NCBI GenBank assembly: GCA_044871085.1
Contig: JBIOZI010000062.1
Span: 1-6,711 of the forward strand
Length of the DNA: 6,711 nt
DNA from: CADEED01 sp044871085
GTDB lineage: Bacteria; Pseudomonadota; Gammaproteobacteria; Steroidobacterales; Steroidobacteraceae
Reading direction: 5' to 3'
How positions within the stretch are numbered: the first letter of the stretch is position 1; every line of letters starts with the position of its first letter. A program made the translations under genes and the position numbers. The notes below the pieces were generated by a model. It was not told the DNA's origin. It did not search any database and was given only the letters and a program-made list of their open reading frames with translations. This document shows positions 1 through 5,783 of this stretch, piece by piece.

Positions 1-271
1 GCCGAATCAGCAATGCCGCCTGCGCGTTTGGCTTCGCACGACCCTGCTCCCAATTCTCCAGGGTCCGCACATTCGTTCGCAGATATCCGGCGAACAGTCC
101 GCGCGAGAGCTTCATGTCTTTGCGAAGTTTCGCGAGCTCTCGAGCACTAATCTTCGGCGGCGATTTGATCGTGACCATATGGGTTCGCAACGTTCGTTTA
201 CCCGTGCGATGAGCCGCAAGGTCATCGAATCCAGCCATGAGCTCGGCGAAGAGATCCCGCTTCTTTTTCAA
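1..271 (-). CDS. higA: HigA2-type helix-turn-helix antitoxin (C-terminus beyond window)
   Basis: Antitoxin of a type II toxin-antitoxin pair; in this family it binds and neutralises the partner toxin and represses the shared promoter. Reading from a TTG at 269-271 gives 90 codons with no stop before the window edge. It opens with KKKRDLFAELMAGFDDL, followed by an RTHMVTIK strand and then an XRE-like helix-turn-helix ending in LSRGLFAGYLRTNVRTLENW and EQGRAKPNAQAALLIR. This NWEQGR...PN...A signature is typical of HigA2 antitoxins. The TTG start is chosen because a GGAGGA ribosome site sits 7 bases upstream and because the start overlaps the toxin stop as TTGA, giving translational coupling. 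An internal ATG at codon 12 is possible but would drop the conserved first helix. The last few residues lie left of position 1. The family call is firm; the exact HigA2 naming is from memory of the Vibrio cholerae protein. Confidence 0.85.
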   Translation of the reverse strand, partial: MKKKRDLFAELMAGFDDLAAHRTGKRTLRTHMVTIKSPPKISARELAKLRKDMKLSRGLFAGYLRTNVRTLENWEQGRAKPNAQAALLIR

Positions 272-612
272 TTGAATGTCCTCCGTCGCAATTCGGCCTT
301 CAGCTGCTGGCGCAGCGCGTCGCGCCGCTGCGGCGCGAGATCGTCCAGCTCGTCTTTGTCGCACACGGTGAAGAGCCAGAATTCGGCGTTGCCTGTCCAG
401 TAGTAGCAGATCACTCGCAGGCCGCCGCGCTTGCCCTTGCTTCTCCTCGCGTCGCGAAAGCGAAGCTTTCGCAGGCCTCCCGCCCCCTCGATCAAGACAA
501 CCGCTTCCGGGTTCAGAAGCAGACACTCCTGCAGACGAGAATACGCGTCATCATCGAGATAGCGCTCCGGATTCCTCTCGAATGTCGTCATCTCGATGAA
601 GCATCCTTGCAT
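268..612 (-). CDS. higB: HigB2-type (RelE superfamily) mRNA-interferase toxin
   Basis: A 114-residue protein whose family members are ribosome-dependent mRNA endonucleases that halt translation when the antitoxin is lost. It begins MQGCFIEMTTFERNPERYL, and the core has LLLNPEAVVLIEGAGGLRKL, then RFRDARRSKGKRGGLRVICY, YWTGNAEFWLFTVCDK and DELDDL. The GTGGLRK-like, KGKRGG and LFT..DKDE..DL blocks are the hallmarks of HigB2/RelE_HigB toxins, and the length matches the usual 105-115 residues. The ATG at 610-612 is preferred over the one at 589-591 because residues 1-19 line up without a gap with the start of V. cholerae HigB2 as I recall it. The toxin-first order is the usual order for HigBA. The stop overlaps the antitoxin start by 4 bases. 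No truncation or missing core residue is seen, so the toxin is probably active. Base composition looks less GC-rich than the genes to the right, consistent with recent acquisition. Confidence 0.88.
   Translation of the reverse strand: MQGCFIEMTTFERNPERYLDDDAYSRLQECLLLNPEAVVLIEGAGGLRKLRFRDARRSKGKRGGLRVICYYWTGNAEFWLFTVCDKDELDDLAPQRRDALRQQLKAELRRRTFN
279..284 (-). promoter_or_regulatory. Ribosome binding site for the antitoxin TTG start
   Basis: GGAGGA on the minus strand lies 7 bases before the TTG at 269-271, inside the last codons of the toxin gene. It is the strongest Shine-Dalgarno match in the locus and decides the non-ATG start. A strong site for the antitoxin next to a weak one for the toxin would fit a need for excess antitoxin. 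Confidence 0.7.
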
Positions 613-635
613 TCACCAAATGTACGTAGATTGCG

Positions 636-664
636 TATATACCCAACAGCAGCATTTCTCGCAA
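636..664 (-). promoter_or_regulatory. Sigma70-like promoter of the toxin-antitoxin operon
   Basis: On the minus strand a TTGCGA -35 box (659-664) and a TATATA -10 box (636-641) are separated by exactly 17 bases. Transcription would start near 629, leaving a leader of about 17 bases before the toxin ATG at 612. Just downstream, around 621-641, AT-rich TACG/CGTA half-sites could be the operator for the antitoxin, but the symmetry is weak and is not claimed. This is one of the few AT-rich spots in the window. Confidence 0.55.
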
Positions 665-707
665 TGAAGGCACGATTTGGCAGTTCTGAGCCCATTCAAG
701 CAGGCAC

Positions 708-905
708 GAATGCGGCGTCGCGTATGTGTTCCGGCATTTCTCGGCCCCGGAGCTCGCATCCGGAAAGGTGCGCGTGCTGCTCGAGCAACATGCAACTGCC
801 GCCGAATCGTTCCACCTGTACTATCCGAACCGCGATCAGACCCCCGCCAAGCTGCGCGTGTTCATCGAATTCCTTCGCGCGGTGAACTGGAAGGTGCCGA
901 AGTAG
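708..905 (+). pseudogene. C-terminal remnant of a LysR-family transcriptional regulator
   Basis: The frame ending in TAG at 903-905 reads CGVAYVFRHFSAPELASGKV, then RVLLEQHATAAESFHLYYPN and RDQTPAKLRVFIEFLRAVNW. The PELASG..VRVL, YYPNR..TPAKLR and F.EFLR blocks are the characteristic end of a LysR substrate-binding domain. Only about 65 of the normal roughly 300 residues remain. The frame upstream is closed by TGA at 687-689, and no start, DNA-binding domain or effector-domain first half is present. Intact, it would have been a ligand-responsive activator, commonly placed next to a catabolic or transport gene. The missing part would have occupied the place where the toxin-antitoxin promoter now lies, so the truncation may coincide with arrival of that module. 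Assignment rests on motif memory only. Confidence 0.68.
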
Positions 906-935
906 CTTGCCGCGCAGCGCAACCGGGAGCGACGA

Positions 936-1066
936 ATGAAAGCCCAATCCTCCGACTGGCTCACCGATGCCATCGCCGCCATCTGCGAGCCGCGCTTCGC
1001 CACCACGATGCTCGAGGTGGTCGATCGCCACGTCCTACACGTCGACCACTGCGCAGTCATCCGGCT
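936..1066 (+). pseudogene. N-terminal fragment of a probable LuxR-type regulator
   Basis: An ATG at 936 with a GGGAG ribosome site 6 bases upstream (925-929) opens MKAQSSDWLTDAIAAICEPR, then FATTMLEVVDRHVLHVDHCA and VIRL. The pattern 'L.DAIA.I..PRF...ML..V.....VDHC...R' resembles the start of a large group of LuxR-type helix-turn-helix regulators, which open with a sensor-like alpha/beta domain. After about residue 43 the resemblance stops: the frame runs on through unrelated sequence to 1406 while another frame picks up a transporter. No HTH domain follows. So this is a 5-prime stub of a gene whose body has been deleted. The right border is approximate. The retained ribosome site means a short chimeric peptide could still be made, but nothing suggests it has a function. 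Confidence 0.5.
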
Positions 1067-1071
1067 GCTGC

Positions 1072-1389
1072 GGCCTCGCGTCGCTCACGGTCGGTGCGCA
1101 TCCGTCTGCGGGGACATTCGCAACGTTCGCGATCATCGCGGTCGCGGGATTCGGCATCCATGCGTTGCAGACCGGTCTCTACCTCGTGTCGGCGCACGTG
1201 TTTCCGATCGAGTGCCGCACCTCGGGAATCGGCTTCGCATCCGGGGCGGGACGTCTCGGCGGCATCGCCAGCTCCCTGGCCGGCGGCTATCTGCTCGAGG
1301 ACGGCGGCGCGGCCGGCTTCTTTGGCGCGGTCGCACTCGTGCTGACCCTCGCGGTGGTGAGCATCCTGACCTTGCGCCGTCACATCTGA
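1072..1389 (+). pseudogene. C-terminal fragment of an MFS transporter (AAHS-like)
   Basis: The frame ending at TGA 1387-1389 reads GTFATFAIIAVAGFGIHALQ, TGLYLVSAHVFPIECRTSGI and GFASGAGRLGGIASSLAGGY, followed by two more hydrophobic stretches up to RRHI. The blocks 'A.HVFP.ECR.SGIGFA.GAGRLGGI.....GG.LL' are the conserved loop and helix signature in the second half of major facilitator proteins, closest in feel to the aromatic acid:H+ symporters. About 105 of some 420-450 residues remain, covering roughly the last three or four membrane helices, with no start codon or ribosome site in this frame. It lies one frame away from the regulator stub before it, so it cannot be translated as a fusion. 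Intact, it would have imported a small organic acid, possibly aromatic; the substrate is a guess. Confidence 0.75.
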
Positions 1390-1402
1390 GAAATCACCCG
1401 TC

Positions 1403-1432
1403 TTGAAAGCTGAAGAAATTAAAGCGTAGAGA
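1403..1432 (+). promoter_or_regulatory. Weak candidate promoter ahead of the sensor operon
   Basis: In the 147-base gap before the operon, TTGAAA (1403-1408) is followed after 18 bases by TAGAGA (1427-1432). The -35 is 5 of 6 to consensus, the -10 only 3 of 6. It lies in the one AT-richer patch of the gap and would give a leader of about 100 bases. No clear paired LytTR-binding repeats were found here. Confidence 0.25.
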
Positions 1433-1463
1433 TTCCCGCGCTCGACCCCGATTTTTCCGCGTT

Positions 1464-1487
1464 CGCCCGGAATTCGTCGTCCGGGCG
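1464..1487 (+). other. GC-rich hairpin in the leader of the sensor operon
   Basis: CGCCCGG (1464-1470) and CCGGGCG (1481-1487) are perfectly complementary 7-base arms around a 10-base loop. There is no T-run after it, so it is not a classical terminator for plus-strand transcription. It could fold in the 5-prime leader of the TPR gene mRNA, but in GC-rich DNA such a stem can arise by chance. Confidence 0.3.
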
Positions 1488-1525
1488 CCTGCCCGCTCCT
1501 ACGGTGTGGCCTCCAACAACCCACC

Positions 1526-1530
1526 GGGAG
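1526..1530 (+). promoter_or_regulatory. Ribosome binding site of the TPR/CXXCH gene
   Basis: GGGAG lies 6 bases before the ATG at 1537. It decides that start over the in-frame ATG at 1504, which has no such site and would place 11 polar residues ahead of an otherwise perfect signal peptide. Confidence 0.6.
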
Positions 1531-1536
1531 CCCGCC

Positions 1537-2352
1537 ATGCGCAACTCGATACTCCTCCTCTCCACTCTGTGCATCTTCACCGCGACCGCAGTCGCCGCCT
1601 CCACCGAGACCAACGACATCCTCGCCCGCGCCCACGACTCGCAGCTCGAGTTTCGCGCCGGCAATCTCGCGGTGGCCAAACCACTCGTGAAGATGCTCGA
1701 GGACGCCGTCGCGCAATCCCGCGACAGCGCCGAGCTCTGGGAGGCGCTGGGCCACGCGTACATGTCCCTGCAGGGTTCGCTGTATGCGGGCCCGCCGGAC
1801 ATTCCCAGCCTGACCACCATCGGCGAGCACGCGCGTGACGCCTATGCACGCGCGCTGGCGCTGGGCGGGAACAACGCGCTGGTACGGGCCAGCCACGGCA
1901 TGTCGCAGATGGTGGTTTCGCAGCTCAAGGGCGACGGCCCCGGCATGGCGGCCGGCATCGACGAAATGAACGCGGCCGTGCGCCAGTCACCGAAATCCAC
2001 GGCCGTTCGGTTGACGCGCGCCTTCACGATCGTTCACCTTCCACCTGCCATGCGCGACACCAAGGCCGTCATCGAGGACCTCGAGTTCATCCTGGACACC
2101 GCGCCCGGCGGCCGCCCGGAGGACGTGCTGCACGTGTTGTTAGGGGACGTCCACGCCGAGATGGGCAATCCCGACGGCGCCCGCGCCGAGTACCAGCAGG
2201 TCACCGGCGCGTCGGCGTTCGCCGCCGAGCAGGTGAAGGCCCGCCTGGCCGACCTCCGGAAGGGCCCGATCCCGCCCGCGTCCATCACCCTGGTGCGCAT
2301 GGGCACCGGCACGCGCTGCGCCATGTGCCACGCACCCGGCACGGACCAGTGA
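1537..2352 (+). CDS. Exported TPR-like protein with a C-terminal CXXCH haem-c motif
   Basis: Unrecognised 271-residue protein, probably periplasmic. Residues 1-22 form a Sec signal peptide (positive MRN, hydrophobic core, likely cut at AVA-AS). The mature part is helical and tetratricopeptide-like: E67-L78 (LWEALGHAYMSL), A99-A116 (ARDAYARALALG.N.A) and V197-Q221 (VLHVLLGDVHAEMGN..GA.AEY) look like repeat helices, which normally bind other proteins. The chain ends in GTRCAMCHAPGTDQ. C261 and C264 are the only cysteines of the mature protein, and with H265 they make a canonical c-type haem attachment site, yet there is no cytochrome c domain around it. Its stop overlaps the kinase start as TGATG, so the two are translationally coupled and probably cooperate; a haem or redox input to the kinase is an inference. 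The cysteines might instead bind a metal or form a disulphide. Start chosen from the ribosome site and the signal peptide. Confidence 0.85.
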   Translation: MRNSILLLSTLCIFTATAVAASTETNDILARAHDSQLEFRAGNLAVAKPLVKMLEDAVAQSRDSAELWEALGHAYMSLQGSLYAGPPDIPSLTTIGEHARDAYARALALGGNNALVRASHGMSQMVVSQLKGDGPGMAAGIDEMNAAVRQSPKSTAVRLTRAFTIVHLPPAMRDTKAVIEDLEFILDTAPGGRPEDVLHVLLGDVHAEMGNPDGARAEYQQVTGASAFAAEQVKARLADLRKGPIPPASITLVRMGTGTRCAMCHAPGTDQ

Positions 2353-4184
2353 TGGAGCGCGAGCTCGGCTACGTCATGCTGGACGCCGTCGCCTTCGTCA
2401 CGGGGGCGGCGCTCAGCACGATGCTGGCGCTCATGCAGTGGCGCGTGGACCGCAGCACGCGCCGCATGAGCGGCTATCTACTGCTCTGGATCCTCGCCTT
2501 CGTCTGGACTTTCGGCAATTTTCTCCGCTGCGCGCTGGAGCTCGCCGGCTTCGGCGCCGAATCGGTGGGCGCAAGATTCGCGGAGAGCTTCGCCTGGAGC
2601 TGCACGCTGCTCGGCCCCATCACGATGGCGCGACTGCTGCAGGGAGGCATCGGCACCGAAAGCCGCGCCTCGAGGATGTTCTGGAAGTTCGCGGTGGCGA
2701 TGTCGGCCCTGAACGTCGTGCTGTTCACCCAGGAGGTGTGGCGCCGGGGTGGCCGGCTCGACACCGGCAGCTTTCCGCCCCTCACGTTCTTCATCGGGTT
2801 CTTCGTCGCGTCGATGGCGGAGGCGATTTATGTGCGAGACCAGACCGAAAGGTACTCGCGGACCCGCATTTTCCGGCTCAACTGGTTCACGATGACCGCC
2901 TCCGCCTTTGCCGGCATCCACATCTGGGCCATCGCGCTCGGCATCCTGTTCCCGAAGATGCCGACGGCGCTGCTCACCACCACCACGCTCATCGCGCGGC
3001 ATTGGACGATTCCGTGGTCGGTGCTCATCGCCGTGTCCGTGGCCCAGGCCCACTACGCGGACGTGGTGCTGAAGCGCAGCTTGTGGCTGCTCGCGAGCGC
3101 CGGGTTCGCCGCATTCGTCGGTCTGCGGGTCGAGGCGGGGTTGGGTCAGCTCGCGGTCGCACTCCTCATCGCCGCGGCGATGCTGGCGGCGCCGACGCTG
3201 TTTCGCCTGCTCGGAAAGTTCGTGGACAAGGTCATCCTGAAACGGCCCGAATTTTCGGTCGCCGCCCTGCAGAACTCGTTTCGCCGCATCGTGAACCCCG
3301 ACGAGCTCGTCGATGCGGCACTGACCTGTGTGCGCGCGACGCTGCGCGTCGATGCGCGCTGGGTCGACGCAGGCAGCACCGCCACACCGCCGGCGCTGGC
3401 CGCCGTCGCGGTCCGCGGCCCGGACGGCACCAGCCACCGGATCGAGATCACCGCCAGCCACCAGGCGCGCACGTTGATGCAGGCGGAGCACGCGTTCCTC
3501 GACTCCGTCGGCACTCAGCTCGAACACCGGCTCGACGCCCTGCACTTCGAAGCCGAACAGCGCGCGCTGCTGCTGCGCGAGGAGCGCCTCAAGCGGCTGC
3601 TCACCGAGGCCGAACTGAAGGCATTGCGCACGCAGGTGGATCCGCATTTTCTCTTCAATACGCTCAACACCATCGCCGACCTCATCAGCACGAACCCGCA
3701 ACAGGCGGAGCGCATGACGGAGCGGCTGGCCGAGTGCTTCCGCTACGCGCTCTCGAAGCACTCGCGGGATCTATCCACTCTCGACGAGGAGCTGGATTTC
3801 GCGCGCCACTACCTGGACATCGAGCAGGTCCGGTTCGGCGACCGGCTGCGCGTGCAATTGTCGCGCGGCGACGCCTCGGGCTCGGAGGCCGTCCCCTCGC
3901 TGCTGCTGCAGCCGCTGCTGGAGAACGCCATCCGCCACGGTCTCGCGCCGGTTCGCGAGGGCGGCTGCGTGAGCGTGCAGGCGCACCGGGAGGGCGAACG
4001 ACTGCACCTGAGCATCGAGGACGACGGCGTGGGCCTACGCGCGGACTTGCGCGCCGGCGTCGGGCTGCGCAATGTGCAGGAGCGGCTGCGCACGATGTAC
4101 GCGCAGGCCGCGGAGTTCCTCATCGGCGAGCGACCCGGCGGCGGCACCCTGATCAAGATAGTGATACCCATCCATGCCAATTAG
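2352..4184 (+). CDS. LytS-type (His_kinase family) membrane sensor histidine kinase
   Basis: A 610-residue inner-membrane kinase that should autophosphorylate on H432 and pass phosphate to the regulator encoded next. Residues 8-285 are mostly hydrophobic and suggest seven to nine membrane helices (about 8-29, 41-60, 78-95, 112-127, 143-160, 181-200, 219-236, 244-258, 265-283); no known input domain was recognised there. Residues about 300-395 could be a degenerate GAF-like domain, followed by a charged helix (396-425) leading into the His_kinase box with QVDPHFLFNTLNTIADL. The ATPase part has the N box LLENAIRHGL (N525), G1 DDGVG (557-561) and G2 GVGLRNVQERL. All catalytic motifs are intact. 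The ATG at 2352 is chosen because it overlaps the previous stop; the in-frame ATG at 2325 lies inside the upstream gene. There is no strong ribosome site, in line with translational coupling. Ligand unknown. Confidence 0.93.
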   Translation: MERELGYVMLDAVAFVTGAALSTMLALMQWRVDRSTRRMSGYLLLWILAFVWTFGNFLRCALELAGFGAESVGARFAESFAWSCTLLGPITMARLLQGGIGTESRASRMFWKFAVAMSALNVVLFTQEVWRRGGRLDTGSFPPLTFFIGFFVASMAEAIYVRDQTERYSRTRIFRLNWFTMTASAFAGIHIWAIALGILFPKMPTALLTTTTLIARHWTIPWSVLIAVSVAQAHYADVVLKRSLWLLASAGFAAFVGLRVEAGLGQLAVALLIAAAMLAAPTLFRLLGKFVDKVILKRPEFSVAALQNSFRRIVNPDELVDAALTCVRATLRVDARWVDAGSTATPPALAAVAVRGPDGTSHRIEITASHQARTLMQAEHAFLDSVGTQLEHRLDALHFEAEQRALLLREERLKRLLTEAELKALRTQVDPHFLFNTLNTIADLISTNPQQAERMTERLAECFRYALSKHSRDLSTLDEELDFARHYLDIEQVRFGDRLRVQLSRGDASGSEAVPSLLLQPLLENAIRHGLAPVREGGCVSVQAHREGERLHLSIEDDGVGLRADLRAGVGLRNVQERLRTMYAQAAEFLIGERPGGGTLIKIVIPIHAN

Positions 4185-4935
4185 CGCATTGATAGCCGAC
4201 GACGAAGCCTCGGCGCGATCGCGGCTGCGCAAGCTGCTGGCGCCGTTCGCGTTCGAGCTGATCGACGGCGACGCGCACGACGGCCTGGCGGCGCTCGAGG
4301 CCATTCGCAGGCACCGGCCCCAGGTGGTGTTCCTCGACGTCGAGATGCCGGGGCTCGATGGCTTCGAGGTCGTCGAGGCGCTGACGCCGGGCGTCATGCC
4401 GCTCATCGTGTTCGTGACCGCGTTCGACGAGCACGCGCTCGCCGCGTTCGACGCGAACGCCGTCGCCTATCTATTGAAGCCGGTGGGCGAAGAGCGGCTG
4501 CGGACCGTGGTGGCACGGATCGAGCAGCTGGTCGGCTCGCCCGGCGAGGTCTCGAAGCAGGCCGCGCGCGCCAGCGCCGTGGCCGGCGCCACTCCGAAGC
4601 CGTTGCACCACGTGCTGGCACTGCAGCGCGACAGCTACTTGCTGATCCCGCTGAGCGAGGTCTGCTTCTTCCAGGTGGAAGACGGCGTCACGTACGTGAA
4701 GACCGCGAGCGCGTCCTATCGCACCAACTATGCCGTCGGCGATCTCGAGGCCAGGCTGCCGACGCCGCCGTTCTTCCGCGCGCACCGCTCCACCATCGCG
4801 AACCTCGACAAGGTGGCGACCATCAGCCCCCTGTTCAAAGGCGCGCTGCTGCTCACCATGAAGGATTCCCAGGCCAGCGAGATCCAGGTGAGCGAGCGGC
4901 AGGCGAAACACGTGCGCGACCTCCTCCAGCTCTGA
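4174..4935 (+). CDS. LytTR-family response regulator (LytR/AlgR type)
   Basis: A 253-residue cytoplasmic transcription factor, the expected partner of the preceding kinase. The receiver domain (residues 1-118) has the acidic pair D9-D10, phosphoacceptor D55 in VVFLDVEMPGLDGFEV, T82 and K102 in LLKPVG. A short Ala-rich linker leads to a LytTR DNA-binding domain (about 147-250) with LIPLSEVCFFQVEDGVTYV, FFRAHRSTIANLDKV and the closing LLLTMKDSQ..EIQVSERQ. LytTR proteins bind paired short direct repeats and usually activate the adjacent or a remote operon; no convincing site was found in this window. The gene overlaps the kinase by 11 bases, so the two are co-translated. Phosphorylation residues and DNA-binding core are complete. 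The last codons run into the palindromic element that follows. Confidence 0.95.
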   Translation: MPISALIADDEASARSRLRKLLAPFAFELIDGDAHDGLAALEAIRRHRPQVVFLDVEMPGLDGFEVVEALTPGVMPLIVFVTAFDEHALAAFDANAVAYLLKPVGEERLRTVVARIEQLVGSPGEVSKQAARASAVAGATPKPLHHVLALQRDSYLLIPLSEVCFFQVEDGVTYVKTASASYRTNYAVGDLEARLPTPPFFRAHRSTIANLDKVATISPLFKGALLLTMKDSQASEIQVSERQAKHVRDLLQL

Positions 4936-5006
4936 TTGGGGATTGGCCCCAAACGCCGCTTTGGGGAGTGGCCCCAAACCTCGTTTTGGGGCCAATCCCC
5001 AATCAG
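4932..5006. repeat. REP/BIME-like composite palindrome, three TTGGGG...CCCCAA units
   Basis: Positions 4932-4953 and 4985-5006 are perfect inverted repeats of 22 bases around a 31-base loop. Inside are three copies of one short unit, TTGGGG-5-CCCCAA, each a small hairpin: unit 1 at 4936-4953 and unit 2 at 4961-4978 are tandem direct copies (centre ATT versus AGT), and unit 3 at 4985-5002 is inverted relative to them. The outer left arm contains the stop codon of the response regulator. As RNA it folds either into one long stem or into consecutive small hairpins. There is no T-run, so it is not a standard intrinsic terminator, though it could shield the 3-prime end of the operon mRNA. The arrangement is that of repetitive extragenic palindromes mobilised by RAYT transposases; no RAYT gene is in the window. 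Confidence 0.85.
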
Positions 5007-5021
5007 GCTAATCTCGCGGGC

Positions 5022-5783
5022 ATGGCCAAAACCAAAGCCGGCAACATTTTCGTGGGCGTCGGTGGCTGGAACTTCGCGCCCTGGCGCGGCACCTTCTACC
5101 CCAAGGGCCTGACCCAGGCGCGCGAGCTGCATTACGCCAGCCGCGAGCTCACCGCGATCGAGATCAACTCGACGTTCTATGGTCTGCAGAAGCCCGCGAC
5201 GTTCCAGAAGTGGCACGACGAGACACCCGATGGGTTCATGTTCAGCGTCAAGGCCCCGAGATTCGTGACCAATCGCAAGACGCTCGCCTCGGGCGCGTCG
5301 AGCATCGAGCGCTTCCTCGACAGCGGTGTTCTGAGCCTCGGCGCCAAGCTCGGCCCGATCAACTGGCAGCTCGCTCCCACCATGCAGTTCGACGCGCGGG
5401 ACCTGGCCGGCTTTCTCGCGCTGCTGCCGCGCGAGCGCGAGGGCCACGCGCTGCGCCACGCGCTGGAAGTGCGGCACGCGAGCTTCGACTGCGAGGAGTT
5501 CGTCGCGCTGGTACGCGAGCACCAGGTGGCGGTGGTCGAAGCCGGCGACTCCGACTACCCGCGCATCCAGGCGCGCACCGCGCCCTTCAGCTATCTACGC
5601 GTGATGGGCACGAAGGCCAACGCGCCGAAGGGCTATCCACCCGCGGCCCTCGCACGCTGGCGGCAACGGGCGCAGGCGCTGGCGGCCGACGGAGACGTGT
5701 TCCTGTACTTCATCAGCGGCGCGAAGGAGCGCAACCCGCTGGCGGCGCGCGCGCTGATCGCGGCGCTGGAACCGGGCGATTAG
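5022..5783 (+). CDS. DUF72 domain protein (YecE-like, TIM-barrel fold)
   Basis: A 253-residue, probably cytosolic protein of the DUF72 family, whose biochemical role is not established. The family signature is clear: FVGVGGWNFAPWRGTFYPKG near the N terminus, then the EINSTFYGLQKPATFQKW block, GFMFSVKAPRFVTNRKTL, GPINWQLAP, a VRHASF-like EVRHASFDCEEF block, and VFLYFISGAKERNPLAARAL at the end. Length is normal. The ATG at 5022 is used because the reading frame upstream to 4968 consists only of the palindromic element; the ribosome site before 5022 is weak. The gene is separated from the regulator by the repeat and may or may not be co-transcribed; nothing in its content ties it to the sensor operon. 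Its stop overlaps by 4 bases the stop of the convergent lipoprotein gene. Confidence 0.92.
   Translation: MAKTKAGNIFVGVGGWNFAPWRGTFYPKGLTQARELHYASRELTAIEINSTFYGLQKPATFQKWHDETPDGFMFSVKAPRFVTNRKTLASGASSIERFLDSGVLSLGAKLGPINWQLAPTMQFDARDLAGFLALLPREREGHALRHALEVRHASFDCEEFVALVREHQVAVVEAGDSDYPRIQARTAPFSYLRVMGTKANAPKGYPPAALARWRQRAQALAADGDVFLYFISGAKERNPLAARALIAALEPGD

Noticed and set aside
936..1406. A 156-residue protein starting at the LuxR-like ATG as an intact gene
   Set aside because: Only the first roughly 43 residues resemble a family; the rest is an out-of-frame reading of the MFS fragment, so it is a chance chimera.
1390..1536. LytTR-binding direct repeats upstream of the sensor operon (autoregulation)
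   Set aside because: Looked for paired 9-base repeats with 11-13 base spacing and saw no convincing pair.
1564..1575. Lipobox around C12 of the TPR protein (STLC)
   Set aside because: Leu precedes the cysteine where Gly, Ala or Ser is needed, and a good signal peptidase I site (AVA-AS) follows at residues 18-22.
1057..1896. Minus-strand open frame of 279 codons across the MFS fragment and the TPR gene
   Set aside because: No recognisable motif or ribosome site, and it spans the junction of unrelated plus-strand sequences; a GC-rich shadow frame.
2478..3761. Long minus-strand open frame (427 codons) opposite the kinase gene
   Set aside because: Arg/Glu/Gly-rich composition with no family motifs; it is the antisense shadow of a GC-rich gene whose plus-strand product has complete kinase motifs.
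2438..4192. Long plus-strand open frame (584 codons) in a second frame of the kinase gene
   Set aside because: Arg/Ala/Pro/His-rich low-complexity translation with no domain, fully overlapping the genuine kinase frame.
4932..5006. Intrinsic (Rho-independent) terminator after the response regulator
   Set aside because: The stem is strong but no run of T follows on either strand, and the three-unit architecture fits a repeat element better.
4968..5021. N-terminal extension of the DUF72 protein from an ATG at 4968
   Set aside because: These codons lie in the palindromic repeat, and DUF72 proteins normally begin just before the FVG..GW motif; the ATG at 5022 fits.
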